The position numbers and the translations under genes are program-made. A DNA stretch of 64,000 nucleotides, taken from Microbacterium sp. No. 7. GTDB taxonomy: Bacteria; Actinomycetota; Actinomycetes; Actinomycetales; Microbacteriaceae. Location: positions 1,922,001-1,986,000 of the forward strand of contig NZ_CP012697.1 of the NCBI RefSeq assembly GCF_001314225.1, in the 5' to 3' direction. This document shows, one piece after another, positions 8,146 through 17,181 of this stretch; position 1 is the stretch's first letter, and every line of letters starts with the position of its first letter. The notes under the pieces are model-generated. The model worked only from the letters and a program-made list of their open reading frames with translations. It had not been told where the DNA came from and made no database searches.

Positions 8146-8945
8146 CGAGCATCGCATCGTCGGCCGCGATCGAGGTCGTGGGGCTGAGCGTCGGATACGA
8201 CAAGAGGCCGGTCTGCGACGACGTCGACCTCTTCATCCCGACGGGCGGGTACACGGCGATCGTCGGGCCGAACGCCTGCGGGAAGTCGACGCTGCTGCGT
8301 GCGATCGCCCGCATCCTGCCGCCCTCGGCGGGAAGCGTGCTGCTGGACGGGCAGGACATCGCGCGCATCCCGACGAGGCGGTTGGCCGCGCGGCTGGGAC
8401 TGCTGCCGCAGTCGTCGCTGTCGCCGGACGGGATCCGCGTCGCCGACCTGGTCGCCCGGGGCCGGTACCCGCATCAGGGGATGTTCGACCGGTGGTCGAA
8501 GGCCGACGAGCAGATCGTCCGCGACGCGATGGCGGCCACGGGCACCACGGACCTGTCCGGACGTCCGGTCGACGAGCTCTCGGGCGGCCAGCGCCAGCGG
8601 GTGTGGGTCGCCATGGTGCTGGCGCAGCAGACGCCGGTGCTGCTGCTCGACGAGCCGACGACGTTCCTCGACATCACCCACCAGTACGGTCTTCTCGAGC
8701 TCTTCGAGACGCTGCGTCGCGAGCTCGAGCGCACCGTCGTCGTGGTGCTGCACGACCTGAACCAGGCCGCGCGGTACGCGACGCACCTCGTCGTGATGAA
8801 GGACGGCAGGATCGTGACGGCCGGGCCGCCGGCCGACGTCCTCACGGAGGAGCTCATCGAGAGCGTGTACGAGCTGCCCTGCCGCATCCAGCCCGACCCC
8901 GAGACCGGCACGCCGATGGTGATCCCGAAGGCCGTGCGCCGATAG
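8142..8945 (+). CDS. siderophore ABC transporter ATP-binding protein
   Basis: The 267-residue ATPase has Walker A GPNACGKST at residues 42-50, a Q-loop LGLLPQ, signature ELSGGQRQR near residue 147, Walker B VLLLDEPTT and a switch histidine in VVLHDLNQAARYA, the FepC/FhuC pattern. The GTG start overlaps the permease stop, and GGAGGAAG sits just upstream. It is the last gene of the iron importer operon. Confidence 0.95.
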   Translation: MTSIASSAAIEVVGLSVGYDKRPVCDDVDLFIPTGGYTAIVGPNACGKSTLLRAIARILPPSAGSVLLDGQDIARIPTRRLAARLGLLPQSSLSPDGIRVADLVARGRYPHQGMFDRWSKADEQIVRDAMAATGTTDLSGRPVDELSGGQRQRVWVAMVLAQQTPVLLLDEPTTFLDITHQYGLLELFETLRRELERTVVVVLHDLNQAARYATHLVVMKDGRIVTAGPPADVLTEELIESVYELPCRIQPDPETGTPMVIPKAVRR

Positions 8946-8966
8946 CCCGCGCGGTACCGTAGCTGG

Positions 8967-10274
8967 GTGATCGCGATCGTCAGCACCGCCGGTCGGCTGC
9001 TCGCCGCGCACTGGCCCGCGATCCTCGCCTGGTTCTTCGCGGGCGTCCTCGCGAACCACCTGCTGCTGCAGCTGGCCGGCACGGTCGGCGCGTACTCGGC
9101 CCTCGGCGGCGCGCTGCTGCTTCCCCTCGGCATCCTCGCGCGCGTCGTCAGCTACGTCGCCATGTTCCTCGTCGTCCGCGACGGGATGCGGCAGCTCGGC
9201 CTCGTCGCGCCGTACCCGCCGCGCGGCCGTGAGCGCCGGCAGACGTTCGTGCGGTCGCTGCTCGCCTCGATCCTGCCGTTCATCGCCTTCTACGGTGCAT
9301 CGGGTCTGCTGCGCGACGACGTGAACGCCTACTTCCAGCGCGTGCTGCAGGTGCGCACGCAGCTTCTCCTCCAGCACGGGCCCGATGCGGAGGTGGGGGA
9401 TGCCGCCAACGGCTGGCTCGAGCTCGGCCCCGGCACGCTCGCGCTCATCGTGGTCGCCTTCGGCATCCGCTGGCTGCTCGATCGCCATCGCGATCGGCTC
9501 CCGCGCTGGTCCGTGCTCCTCTCGGTCTACCTGGAGACGCTCTGGGTGTTCCTCGCCGCCACGGCCGTCGGCGACCTCGTCGCCCGCGTCAGCGCGTGGG
9601 TGCAGACGCGGCAGGCGATGGTGTGGCTCGACGACGTCCGCTCCTGGCTGGCCGACCTCTTCACGCCGGTGATCTGGGCGTGGGACGGCGTCCTGTGGCT
9701 GGCGGGCCAGGTCGGCGAGGTCATGCTGCTGCCGCTCGCGTGGCTCACGATCGCCGGCGTCGTCTACGGTCAGGCCGTCGCCCACGCGCCGGTGCGCGTC
9801 GCGCATCGCTCGGTGGCCGCCGCGCAGGCGCGATGGGCCGGCGTTCCCGGCTGGCTGCGCACGCGGCTCGTGGACCTGTGGAACGACCTCACTGGGCGGT
9901 TCCAGCCGATCTGGCGCGCGATCGTGCTCATGTGGCGGGCGGGACCCGTGCTCATCGGCACGTACGTGCTGGCGTTCGCCGTGCTGCGCGCGCTCGAGCC
10001 GGTCGTCGGCTTCGGGATCACGCGGCTCATCGGTCCCCACGATCTGCAGGGCTTCTGGATGGTGAACGACCAGATCATCCTGCTGGCGATCCCGCTCGTC
10101 ATCGAGCCCCTGCGCATCGCGCTCGTCGCGGGCGGATACGACGCGGTGATCGGGCGGCTGCGCGGACACGACGCCGATGCCCTTCCCGCAGAGGAGCCTT
10201 CGGCCCCGCTCAGGGCTCGAGCACGAACCCGGCGAACGTCGGCAGGGCAGGACCGGACACGAACTCGAGCGTGA
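8967..10274 (+). CDS. polytopic membrane protein of unknown function
   Basis: The 435-residue product has roughly six to eight hydrophobic segments, an SLLASILPFIAFYGASGLL helix pair early and a hydrophilic 3' tail rich in R/T/A. I recognise no enzymatic motif. The GTG start has TACCGT as a -10 only 7 bp upstream, so the mRNA is probably leaderless. The last 65 bp overlap the convergent gene at 10210; the poorly conserved Arg-rich tail may reflect this antisense overlap. Confidence 0.75.
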   Translation: MIAIVSTAGRLLAAHWPAILAWFFAGVLANHLLLQLAGTVGAYSALGGALLLPLGILARVVSYVAMFLVVRDGMRQLGLVAPYPPRGRERRQTFVRSLLASILPFIAFYGASGLLRDDVNAYFQRVLQVRTQLLLQHGPDAEVGDAANGWLELGPGTLALIVVAFGIRWLLDRHRDRLPRWSVLLSVYLETLWVFLAATAVGDLVARVSAWVQTRQAMVWLDDVRSWLADLFTPVIWAWDGVLWLAGQVGEVMLLPLAWLTIAGVVYGQAVAHAPVRVAHRSVAAAQARWAGVPGWLRTRLVDLWNDLTGRFQPIWRAIVLMWRAGPVLIGTYVLAFAVLRALEPVVGFGITRLIGPHDLQGFWMVNDQIILLAIPLVIEPLRIALVAGGYDAVIGRLRGHDADALPAEEPSAPLRARARTRRTSAGQDRTRTRA

Positions 10275-10740
10275 ACGGGCCGGCCGCGTCATCCGGGACC
10301 AGGTAGAACAGCGAGAGCGTGAACGGTGCCGTCTGAGCCTGGTCGCAGTACGTCGTGCGGTCGGGGTCGTAGGGAACGCCGACGCTCGACGCCGAGTCCT
10401 CGTCCCACTGACGTCCCGTCGCCTGCTCGCGGAGCACGAGCCCCGTGCAGGCGATGCCGTCGGGCCCCGGGGCGACGTCGACGGTGACGGCGACGACGCG
10501 CGCTCCCGGCGGGGCGCTCTCGGCCTCGTCGGTGAAGGCGGCCTCGGCGGGACCGATGCGGGAGCCGACGAGGTCGATGACCCCGCCCGGCGCGACGGTG
10601 ATCTCCTCGGACGCCCGCTTGCCGCCCTCCTCCGCCCAGACGCCCAGCGAGATCGCGACCGCCGTCGCCGGAGCGAGCACCGCGAGGGCGACCAGGGAGA
10701 CGGCGTTGCGTCGCCACCACCCGGTCACGGGGTCGCCCAT
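10210..10740 (-). CDS. small membrane-anchored protein with a beta-rich extracytoplasmic domain
   Basis: The product has 176 residues, one N-terminal membrane helix (AVSLVALAVLAPATAVAISLGVW) and a beta-rich extracellular part with two Cys (near IACTGLV and TTYCDQAQ) that could form a disulfide. It is the third gene of a tightly packed three-gene reverse-strand operon and overlaps the second gene by 16 bp. The layout resembles DUF4352-like exported domains; no function is recognised. Confidence 0.75.
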   Translation of the reverse strand: MGDPVTGWWRRNAVSLVALAVLAPATAVAISLGVWAEEGGKRASEEITVAPGGVIDLVGSRIGPAEAAFTDEAESAPPGARVVAVTVDVAPGPDGIACTGLVLREQATGRQWDEDSASSVGVPYDPDRTTYCDQAQTAPFTLSLFYLVPDDAAGPFTLEFVSGPALPTFAGFVLEP

Positions 10741-11270
10741 CCGCTCGGGCGAAGCGCGGTCTCGTCGTCGACGGGCAGTGAGCCGAGGTCGATCCGGGTC
10801 TCGACGACGGAGTCGAGACGCGTGTCGACGCGCTGCGCGATGCGCAGCGTCGCGATGCCGCCGTCGACGTCATCGGGCAGCTCGAACGCGACGCTGCCCG
10901 AGCGGGGGATGCCGACCGCCAGCCACGCCTCGCGGAACGACGCGGGGCGCTCGCTCGCCGTGTACGTGTCACCGTCGACGTCGAGCGCGATCGTGAACAG
11001 GCTCATGCCGGTCTCCCGTTGCGTCGCCACGGCGGTGAGGTCGGCGACGAGCCAGTTCGCCTCCGCGCTCCACGCGCCGTCGGTCGCGGCGCGGGCGCGG
11101 CGAACCCCGTCGACCGTGACCTCGAACGTGCGTGCGACGCCGGTCTCGCCGACGGCGATCGTCACGGGGAACGGCGCCTCCCGCGAATCCGTCGGCGGTG
11201 CGATCGCGAGAACGACCCATGCCGCGGCGATGAGCGCGACGCCGGCGCCCCATTGCAGCGCCCGGCTCAC
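10725..11270 (-). CDS. small membrane-anchored exported protein
   Basis: The product has about 181 residues: an N-terminal helix (ALIAAAWVVLAIAPP) and then a beta-rich domain (TFEVTVDGVRRAR, LVADLTAVATQRETG). The chosen GTG at 11270 overlaps the upstream stop by 4 bp; a much longer frame upstream is antisense-type noise. It is the middle gene of three related anchored proteins that may form one cell-surface complex. No function is recognised. Confidence 0.72.
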   Translation of the reverse strand: MSRALQWGAGVALIAAAWVVLAIAPPTDSREAPFPVTIAVGETGVARTFEVTVDGVRRARAATDGAWSAEANWLVADLTAVATQRETGMSLFTIALDVDGDTYTASERPASFREAWLAVGIPRSGSVAFELPDDVDGGIATLRIAQRVDTRLDSVVETRIDLGSLPVDDETALRPSGWATP

Positions 11271-11944
11271 GGGGCGCCCGTCCCGACGTCCGTGAGGGAG
11301 AGCGTCACGCGTGCGGCGGGGACCGGGTCCTTCCACCATCGGCCGGAGGCCACCGACGACCCGGTGTGCAGCGTCATGTCGTTGAGCGTCAGGGCGAGGG
11401 GGTCGCCGTCGGCGAACCGTTCCGCGGGGACGGTCCAGGCGAGCACCACGTCCACCGGCACCCGCGGCTGGAGGATCGGGTTGCGGGTGGCGTCGTCGAG
11501 ACGTGAAACCGCCGTCGGCGCGGTGCCGGCGAGCTCGGCGACGCTGATCGTCTCGAGGGTCGTGCTGGTCGTGTACAGCGTGAGCGGCTCGGTCCAGGCG
11601 TTCTCGAGGCGCACGTGCACGGCGAGCACGCGCTCGCCGTCGGCGGGGGAGGCGCCCGCCTCCGCGAGGTCGTCGACGAGCACGGCACGGACGGGGGTGA
11701 TGGCCACCTGCGTGCTGCGATGCTCGTCTCCGGGCTGCAGCTCCGGCAGCGGGGGCGGCTCGGCGGTGGCGATGCCGCCGAAGGCGGCGGTGGTGCCGAG
11801 GAACAGCACCGTCAGGATGCCGGCGAACCATCTCGTCGGCGTCTTCGCCGCGAGAGCGCGTGCCCGCTCGCGACGGGTCGGCCTCCGGGATCGCCGGCGG
11901 GCCCGCAGCTGCACAGCCGCCTGCTGCTCCTGTGCCTCCGCCAT
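11267..11944 (-). CDS. small membrane-anchored exported protein, first of three
   Basis: The product has 225 residues. A basic cytoplasmic head of about 40 residues ([21 protein letters not shown]) precedes a membrane helix (WFAGILTVLFLGTTAAFGGIA) and a beta-rich external domain. It starts the operon that continues with two similarly built proteins through 4-bp and 16-bp overlaps. I recognise no known family. Confidence 0.75.
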   Translation of the reverse strand: MAEAQEQQAAVQLRARRRSRRPTRRERARALAAKTPTRWFAGILTVLFLGTTAAFGGIATAEPPPLPELQPGDEHRSTQVAITPVRAVLVDDLAEAGASPADGERVLAVHVRLENAWTEPLTLYTTSTTLETISVAELAGTAPTAVSRLDDATRNPILQPRVPVDVVLAWTVPAERFADGDPLALTLNDMTLHTGSSVASGRWWKDPVPAARVTLSLTDVGTGAP

Positions 11945-11999
11945 GCCTCCAGCCTACGAGCCCGCGCCGGCTCTCCCGATCCGGCGAGCGGCGCTCGGG

Positions 12000-12557
12000 C
12001 TAGCGGCGCTGGATGAGGGCGAGGTTGGCGCGCGTGTCGGCGGCGATGACCCAGCCGTCGCCGAACAGGTACGTGAAGCCGAAGCCCTCGGCATCCACGA
12101 CGGGCGCGTTCTCGGGGTCGTCGGTGAGGTAGACGCCCTCGGGCGCGTCGTCGCGCTCCATGCCGAGCGCGACGAGGTTGTCCTGGAGCGTCTGGGCGAG
12201 CTGGTCGTCGACCGGCGCCCATGCGAAGAGCAGGATGTTGCCCGACGGCGCCGTGAAATCGGCCCAGATGCACTGGATGCCGTCGGTCAGCTCCGTCTCC
12301 CCGATGTAGAAGGGGTCCTCGCGCGCCGAGAGCCCCGCCTCTTCGAGCTGACCGACGGTGGCGGGCGTGACGAGCGTCGTGCAGTCCAGCGGCAGGGTCG
12401 GGTCGACGCCGGGATCGGTCGTGGCGTCCGGGCCCGCGCCGGCCGACGGCGACCCGGAGGAGCCGTTCGGGCCGGCGGGATCCAGTTCGGCGCACCCCGC
12501 CAGCAGGAGCGTCAGCGTCGCGGTGATCGCGAGTGCGGTGCGCGGGCGAGTCCTCAT
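12000..12557 (-). CDS. exported lipoprotein of unknown function
   Basis: The product has 185 residues with a signal and lipobox TLLLAGC at residues 16-22, then a Ser/Gly/Pro/Asp-rich linker and a domain of about 140 residues with two Cys (LDCTTLVTP and GIQCIWADF). The fold resembles the small DUF3558-like lipoproteins common in actinobacteria, but this is a tentative link. It lies 12 bp downstream of the phosphatase-like gene and may be co-transcribed with it. Confidence 0.78.
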   Translation of the reverse strand: MRTRPRTALAITATLTLLLAGCAELDPAGPNGSSGSPSAGAGPDATTDPGVDPTLPLDCTTLVTPATVGQLEEAGLSAREDPFYIGETELTDGIQCIWADFTAPSGNILLFAWAPVDDQLAQTLQDNLVALGMERDDAPEGVYLTDDPENAPVVDAEGFGFTYLFGDGWVIAADTRANLALIQRR

Positions 12558-12569
12558 CGTGATGGCCGT

Positions 12570-13397
12570 TCAGTCGGGGCGGGAGAGCAGGGCGAGGAAG
12601 TCGTCGTGCAGCACGCGGTTGGTGGCGAGCGACGATCGCGACGACAGCGCGTCGGCGCCGTCGATGTCGGTGAAGCGCCCCCCGGCCTCGTGCACGATCG
12701 GCACGTGCGCGGCGATGTCGTACTCCTGCACGCCGAACTCCGCGACGAGCTCCAGCCGTCCCTCCGCGAGCAGCATGTAGGGCCACGCGTCGCCGTAGCC
12801 GCGGTCGCGCCACACCTCGGCGCTGACGCGCAGCAGGTCGTCGAGGCGCCCCGCGTCGCGCCACTGCGCGATGCTCTGGAAGCTGATGCTCGACTCCTCG
12901 ACCGCCGACACCGCCGACACGGAGAGACGCCGGGGGCCGTCGGTGCCGTCGGTCCAGGCGCCCTGACCCGTGGCACCCCACCAGCGTCGTCCGATCGCGG
13001 GCTGGCTGACGACGCCCACGCGGGGGACGCCGTCGATGACCAGCGCGATGAGCGTCGCCCACATCGGGATGCCCTTGAGATAGTTGGCGGTGCCGTCGAT
13101 GGGATCGATGATCCACTGACGGTCGCCGGAACCGCTCGTGCCGAACTCCTCGCCGAAGACCCCGTCCTCCGGCCGCTCGCTCTGCAGCAGATCGCGGATC
13201 GCGCGCTCCGTCGCGAGATCGGCCTCGGTCACGTGCGACGCGTCGGCCTTGACGCGCACGTCGAGATCGGCCGCGTCGAACCGCGCCATCGACACGCGAT
13301 CGGCGGTGTCGGCCAGCCGCAGGGCCAGCCCGAGATCGGCTGACAGGTCGCCGTCGAAGGGCGCATCCCAGCGGCGCCGCACGGGGGAATCGGTCAC
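12570..13397 (-). CDS. inositol-monophosphatase-family phosphatase, probable histidinol-phosphatase
   Basis: The product has 275 residues with the IMPase-family metal motifs: ADASHVTEADLATE early, GEE at about residue 83, WIIDPIDGTANYLKG and a C-terminal EYDIAAHVPIVHEAGG, where the usual WD is YD. Actinobacterial HisN histidinol-phosphatases have this length and pattern, which makes histidine biosynthesis the best guess; inositol phosphatase activity is the main alternative. No his genes are adjacent. Confidence 0.8.
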   Translation of the reverse strand: MTDSPVRRRWDAPFDGDLSADLGLALRLADTADRVSMARFDAADLDVRVKADASHVTEADLATERAIRDLLQSERPEDGVFGEEFGTSGSGDRQWIIDPIDGTANYLKGIPMWATLIALVIDGVPRVGVVSQPAIGRRWWGATGQGAWTDGTDGPRRLSVSAVSAVEESSISFQSIAQWRDAGRLDDLLRVSAEVWRDRGYGDAWPYMLLAEGRLELVAEFGVQEYDIAAHVPIVHEAGGRFTDIDGADALSSRSSLATNRVLHDDFLALLSRPD

Positions 13398-13490
13398 GCT
13401 CCCCAGGATACGGGGGTCTCGCGCCCTCGATTGGCGGAGCGCGCCGTGGGATGGTAACGTTTCTCCTCGGTTCGCCTGATGCGGACCGAC

Positions 13491-13563
13491 GCGCCTCTAG
13501 CTCAATCGGCAGAGCAACTGACTCTTAATCAGTGGGTTCAGGGTTCAAGTCCCTGGGGGCGCA
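13491..13563 (+). tRNA. tRNA-Lys (anticodon CTT)
   Basis: The 73-nt cloverleaf has acceptor GCGCCTC pairing with GGGGCGC, D-arm AGCTCAATCGGCAGAGC, anticodon stem CTGACT-CTTAATCAG with CTT, and T-arm CAGGGTTCAAGTCCCTG. CCA is not encoded. A TAACGT -10-like box lies about 35 bp upstream. Confidence 0.97.
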
Positions 13564-13571
13564 CCCACACG

Positions 13572-13623
13572 AGAGGCCCTGCCTCCCAGACCCCCTCAGG
13601 GGATGTCCGGGGGCAGGGCCTCT
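13572..13623. terminator. bidirectional terminator of tRNA-Lys and the acyltransferase gene
   Basis: AGAGGCCCTGCC pairs with GGCAGGGCCTCT around a 28-nt loop that contains the stop codon of the convergent acyltransferase gene. It is followed by a short T run on the plus strand. Confidence 0.65.
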
Positions 13624-15761
13624 TGCAGCACGCGGGCCAGCGAGGCCGAGTACTGCTGGGTCAGGTGCGCGCCGTCGGCCATCACGACGTAGCCGTCGAT
13701 CGTCGCCGGGCAGTCGCCGTGCCAGCAGAGGAACGGGTCGGCGGGAACGAACGTGGCGTTGTCGACGCTCGCGGTGGCCCGCGCGAGCTGGGCCGCCGCG
13801 GTCCGGTGGAGGTCCTGGATCGTGCCCGCGCACGTCGCGGGACCCGCCGTGCGGGTGTAGCACTCGGCGATGTCGGGGATGCTCTGCGGTGCGCCGAGCA
13901 CGATGACCCGTTCGCTCGACGCCGCGAAGGCGCTGATCGTGTCCTCGGCCGCGCGGCGGACCAGCGACGCCGACTCGGCCTCGTCGTCGGCGTCGACCAG
14001 CCGACGCAGCGTGCTGTCCGTCTGCGAGAGCACGATGAGGTCGGGCTCGGTCTCGCGGACGATCTCGCGGGTGAGGGCATGGAAGTCGTCGCAGTCGGCG
14101 TGATCGCTGCCGTCGTTCTTCGTGACGCTGACGTCCGCGAACGGGCACTGCTGCAGCGCCACCACGCGGATCGACCAATCCGGTCCCAGGGCGCCCTGGA
14201 GAGCCGGCAGCCAGCTGATGGCCATCGAGTCTCCCGCCAGCAGCGCCGATCTCGGCGCGTCCGGATCGCCGTACACGCATCGCTCCGCCGTCTCGTGCGG
14301 ATCGGCGTCGGTGCCGGGGCCGAGCGCGAGGCATCCGTCGTCGACCCACGCCTTCGCCTTGGCGTCGGGGCCGACCTCGTCGACCGACGGGGTCAGCTCC
14401 TGCGGCCACGACGTCGTGCGCAGGCCGTCGAACACCTTCGTCGCGTGCGTGCGCAGTGCGGGCGCGGGGTCCGACGGCGACGCGGAGGGCGCGGGCACGG
14501 ACGAGCCCGCGGAGGCCACGCTCGCGGGCGGCGGCGAGGGGAGGAACACGACGCTCATCGCGACGAGGAGGAGCACCGCGCACCCCGCGGCGAGACCGTG
14601 GACGATGCGGCCCGCGTGCTCGCGTCGCCACGAGGCCCAGGATCCGCGCGCACGCCGCCGGCCCAGCGGGGACTTCCAGAGCGGCTTCTCGACGCCGTAG
14701 TACTGCGCGACCGCGAGGGCGAAGCCGACGGCGACGATGCACAGCGAGACCCAGGGGCCGGCGCCCGGATAGAGGGCATGGCCGAAGACGACGACGGGGA
14801 AGTGCCAGAGGTAGAGGCTGTACGAGATGTCGCCGATGAAGACCGACACGCGGTTGGTCAGGGGCGCCAGATGCGGTGCCTGTGCGCCGATGCCGGAGAC
14901 GATGACCAGCGCCGTGGCCAACACGGGCAGCAGGGCCCACGGCGCGGGCCAGGTCGTCTCAGAGGTGATCAGGAGGCACGAGGCGAAGATCCCGCCCAGG
15001 CCGATGTAGGCGAGCGTCGTGCGCGCACGCGCCGGGATGCCGGTGAACAGCGGCGCCGCGATGGCGATGAGCGCGCCGACGCCGAGCTCCCACCCGCGGG
15101 TGAAGGTGGAGAAGTACGCGACGGTGGGGCTGGTCGCCGATTGGACCAGCGCCCAGGCGAACGACGCGAGGCTCACGATCGTGATCGCGGTGCCGGCGAT
15201 CCAGCGTGCGCGCACGGGAGTGACGGTCGTGAAGCGGGCGAAGACGACGAGCAGGCCGAGCAGGAGCCAGGGCCAGACGAAGTAGAACTGCTCCTCGACG
15301 GACAGGGACCAGTAGTGCTGCAGAGGCGAGACGGCGCCGCCCTGCTGGAAGTAGTCGGTCCCGGCGATCGCGAAGTTCCAGTTGGCGCCGAAGAGGAAGG
15401 CCCACAGCGCGTCCCAGGTGATGGACGTGGCGCGTTGCGCGGTGAACAGGGCATGGGAGAAGGCGACGGTGAGCAGGAGGACGACGGTCGCCGACGGGAC
15501 GATGCGCTTGAGGCGTCCGGTGTAGAAGGCGCGGAAGGAGATGTGTCCGGTGCGTTCGTACTCGCGCAGGAGCAAGCCGGTGATGAGGAACCCGGAGATG
15601 ACGAAGAACACGTCGACGCCGAGGAAGCCGCCGGCGGGCCACCCGAACATGTGATCGGCGAACACGACGAGCACGGCGACCGCCCGCAGGCCCTGCATGT
15701 CGAGTCGGAAATGTGACCTGTCGGCCGCCGCAGCTTTCACGGTCGAGGCCTGAGTCGGCAT
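13596..15761 (-). CDS. OafA/YrhL-type membrane acyltransferase with C-terminal SGNH domain
   Basis: The product has 721 residues. Residues 1-380 form the acyltransferase-3 domain with about ten helices and the motifs LDMQGLRAVAVLVVFADH, FLGVDVFFVISGFLITGLLL and YWSLSVEEQFYFVWPWLL. After a Ser/Pro/Ala linker, residues about 480-720 form an SGNH-type domain with the GDSMAISW nucleophile block and a late DGAHLT block holding the Asp/His. Such enzymes O-acylate cell-wall sugars or polysaccharides outside the cell. It stands alone, with tRNA-Lys convergent at its 3' end. Confidence 0.9.
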   Translation of the reverse strand: MPTQASTVKAAAADRSHFRLDMQGLRAVAVLVVFADHMFGWPAGGFLGVDVFFVISGFLITGLLLREYERTGHISFRAFYTGRLKRIVPSATVVLLLTVAFSHALFTAQRATSITWDALWAFLFGANWNFAIAGTDYFQQGGAVSPLQHYWSLSVEEQFYFVWPWLLLGLLVVFARFTTVTPVRARWIAGTAITIVSLASFAWALVQSATSPTVAYFSTFTRGWELGVGALIAIAAPLFTGIPARARTTLAYIGLGGIFASCLLITSETTWPAPWALLPVLATALVIVSGIGAQAPHLAPLTNRVSVFIGDISYSLYLWHFPVVVFGHALYPGAGPWVSLCIVAVGFALAVAQYYGVEKPLWKSPLGRRRARGSWASWRREHAGRIVHGLAAGCAVLLLVAMSVVFLPSPPPASVASAGSSVPAPSASPSDPAPALRTHATKVFDGLRTTSWPQELTPSVDEVGPDAKAKAWVDDGCLALGPGTDADPHETAERCVYGDPDAPRSALLAGDSMAISWLPALQGALGPDWSIRVVALQQCPFADVSVTKNDGSDHADCDDFHALTREIVRETEPDLIVLSQTDSTLRRLVDADDEAESASLVRRAAEDTISAFAASSERVIVLGAPQSIPDIAECYTRTAGPATCAGTIQDLHRTAAAQLARATASVDNATFVPADPFLCWHGDCPATIDGYVVMADGAHLTQQYSASLARVLQEALPPDIP

Positions 15762-15865
15762 CAGCTCCCCCTCAGATCTTCCTCTCGATGCTAGGTCGGC
15801 TCGCGCTGAGCATCAAAGGGGCTTGCGTCGGCGCGGTTCTCGTGGCAGCGAGTCGGCTCGCCAGG

Positions 15866-15894
15866 TTGACAGGCGGGGCTGTCGGGCGCACAAT
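15866..15894 (+). promoter_or_regulatory. consensus-like promoter of the LIV-type importer operon
   Basis: A perfect -35 TTGACA at 15866-15871 and a -10 CACAAT at 15889-15894 are separated by exactly 17 bp. Transcription would start near 15901 and run into the ABC importer operon. Confidence 0.75.
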
Positions 15895-15900
15895 GTGAAT

Positions 15901-15920
15901 ACCTGAATCAGGTTTCAGGT
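15901..15920 (+). promoter_or_regulatory. candidate operator just after the importer promoter
   Basis: Two overlapping dyads lie at the expected +1: ACCTGA-N-TCAGGT (15901-15913) and CCTGAA-N6-TTCAGG (15902-15919). Position and symmetry fit a TetR-type roadblock site, and a TetR gene closes the same operon at 22208. The pairing of this site with that regulator is inference. Confidence 0.6.
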
Positions 15921-15949
15921 CAGTTCTTCCAATGGTGAAAGGCACTCAC

Positions 15950-17161
15950 ATGCGGGTTACGAAGAAGTTGCTCCTGGGATCGGTGGTGGCGGTGTCGGCG
16001 CTCGCGTTCGCGGCGTGCGCGCCCACGGCCGACGCCCCGGCGACGGGTGACGGCACGGCGGCGACCGAGGAGGGTCCCGCGACCGTCAGGGTCGGCATCA
16101 TCACGAGCGAGACCGGGCCGCTCGCCGGCTACGGCAAGCAGTACCTCGACGGCTTCAAGGCCGGTCTCGACTACGCGACCGACGGCACGGGCGAGGTCGA
16201 CGGGACGACGATCGAGGTCATCTACCGCGACGACACGGGCGATCCCGACACGGCCGTCACGATCGCCAAGGAGCTCATCGGCGACGGCGTGAACATCCTC
16301 GGCGGCTCGGCGTCGTCGGGCGTGGCCCTCGCGCTGGCCGAGCAGGCGGCGCAGAACCAGGTGCTGTTCCTCTCCGGCCCCGCGGCGGCCGACGGCGTCA
16401 CCGGCATCAACGAGTACACGTTCCGCACGGGCCGCCAGTCGGCGCAGGACGTCGCCACCGCCGGAACGTTCCTCGACGACCTCGAGGGCAAGAAGATCAC
16501 CGTCCTCGCACAGAACACCGCCTTCGGCCAGGGCAACGAGGCGGCCGTGAAGGCGATCCTCGGCGCCCAGGGCGCGACGGTCGACAGCGTGCTCGTGGCC
16601 GAGGACGTCACGGAGTTCACGCCCGCCGCCCAGCAGGTGATCGCCGCCGCGCCCGACCTCGTGTTCGTCGCATGGGCGGGCGCCACCTCCGGCGCCATGT
16701 GGCAGGCGATGAGCCAGCAGGGCGTGCTCGACTCGATCCCCGTCGTCACGGGTCTCGGCGACGCGGCGACCTTCGGCGCGTACGGCGCCGCGAGCGAGCA
16801 GATCAGCTTCCTCAACCACTACTTCTCGGGCGGACCCGACAACGCGGTCAACACCGCGATGGTCGAGGCCGTCACGGCCGCGGGCGGAACGCCCGACCTG
16901 TTCACACCCGACGGGTTCGTCGCCGCGCAGCTCCTCGTGCACGCGATCGGCGAGGGCAAGGGCGACGTGGATGCCATGATCGCGGCCCTCGAGGGCTACT
17001 CCTTCGAGGGCCCCAAGGGCACGACGACGGTGCGCGCGAGCGACCACGCCCTGCTCCAGGAGATGTACCAGGTGAGGCTCGTCGCCGACGGCGGCTCCTT
17101 CGTGCCCGAGCTCATCGAGCGCGTGCCGGCCGACGCCGTCGCACCCGCCGAAGCGAACTGA
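15950..17161 (+). CDS. LIV-type ABC transporter substrate-binding lipoprotein
   Basis: The product has 403 residues with a lipoprotein signal ending ALAFAACAP near residue 24 and the periplasmic-binding type-1 fold of the branched-chain amino acid family (VRVGIITSETGPLAGYGKQY, IEVIYRDDTGDPDTAV, GDGVNILGGSASSGVALAL). I chose the ATG at 15950 after GAAAGG. Proteins of this family bind amino acids but also carboxylates, amides and aromatics. Its operon mates are hydroxybutyrate-type catabolic genes, so an organic acid or ester is the likelier cargo here. Confidence 0.92.
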   Translation: MRVTKKLLLGSVVAVSALAFAACAPTADAPATGDGTAATEEGPATVRVGIITSETGPLAGYGKQYLDGFKAGLDYATDGTGEVDGTTIEVIYRDDTGDPDTAVTIAKELIGDGVNILGGSASSGVALALAEQAAQNQVLFLSGPAAADGVTGINEYTFRTGRQSAQDVATAGTFLDDLEGKKITVLAQNTAFGQGNEAAVKAILGAQGATVDSVLVAEDVTEFTPAAQQVIAAAPDLVFVAWAGATSGAMWQAMSQQGVLDSIPVVTGLGDAATFGAYGAASEQISFLNHYFSGGPDNAVNTAMVEAVTAAGGTPDLFTPDGFVAAQLLVHAIGEGKGDVDAMIAALEGYSFEGPKGTTTVRASDHALLQEMYQVRLVADGGSFVPELIERVPADAVAPAEAN

Positions 17162-17181
17162 CCTCTGGAGAGCATCGCGTC

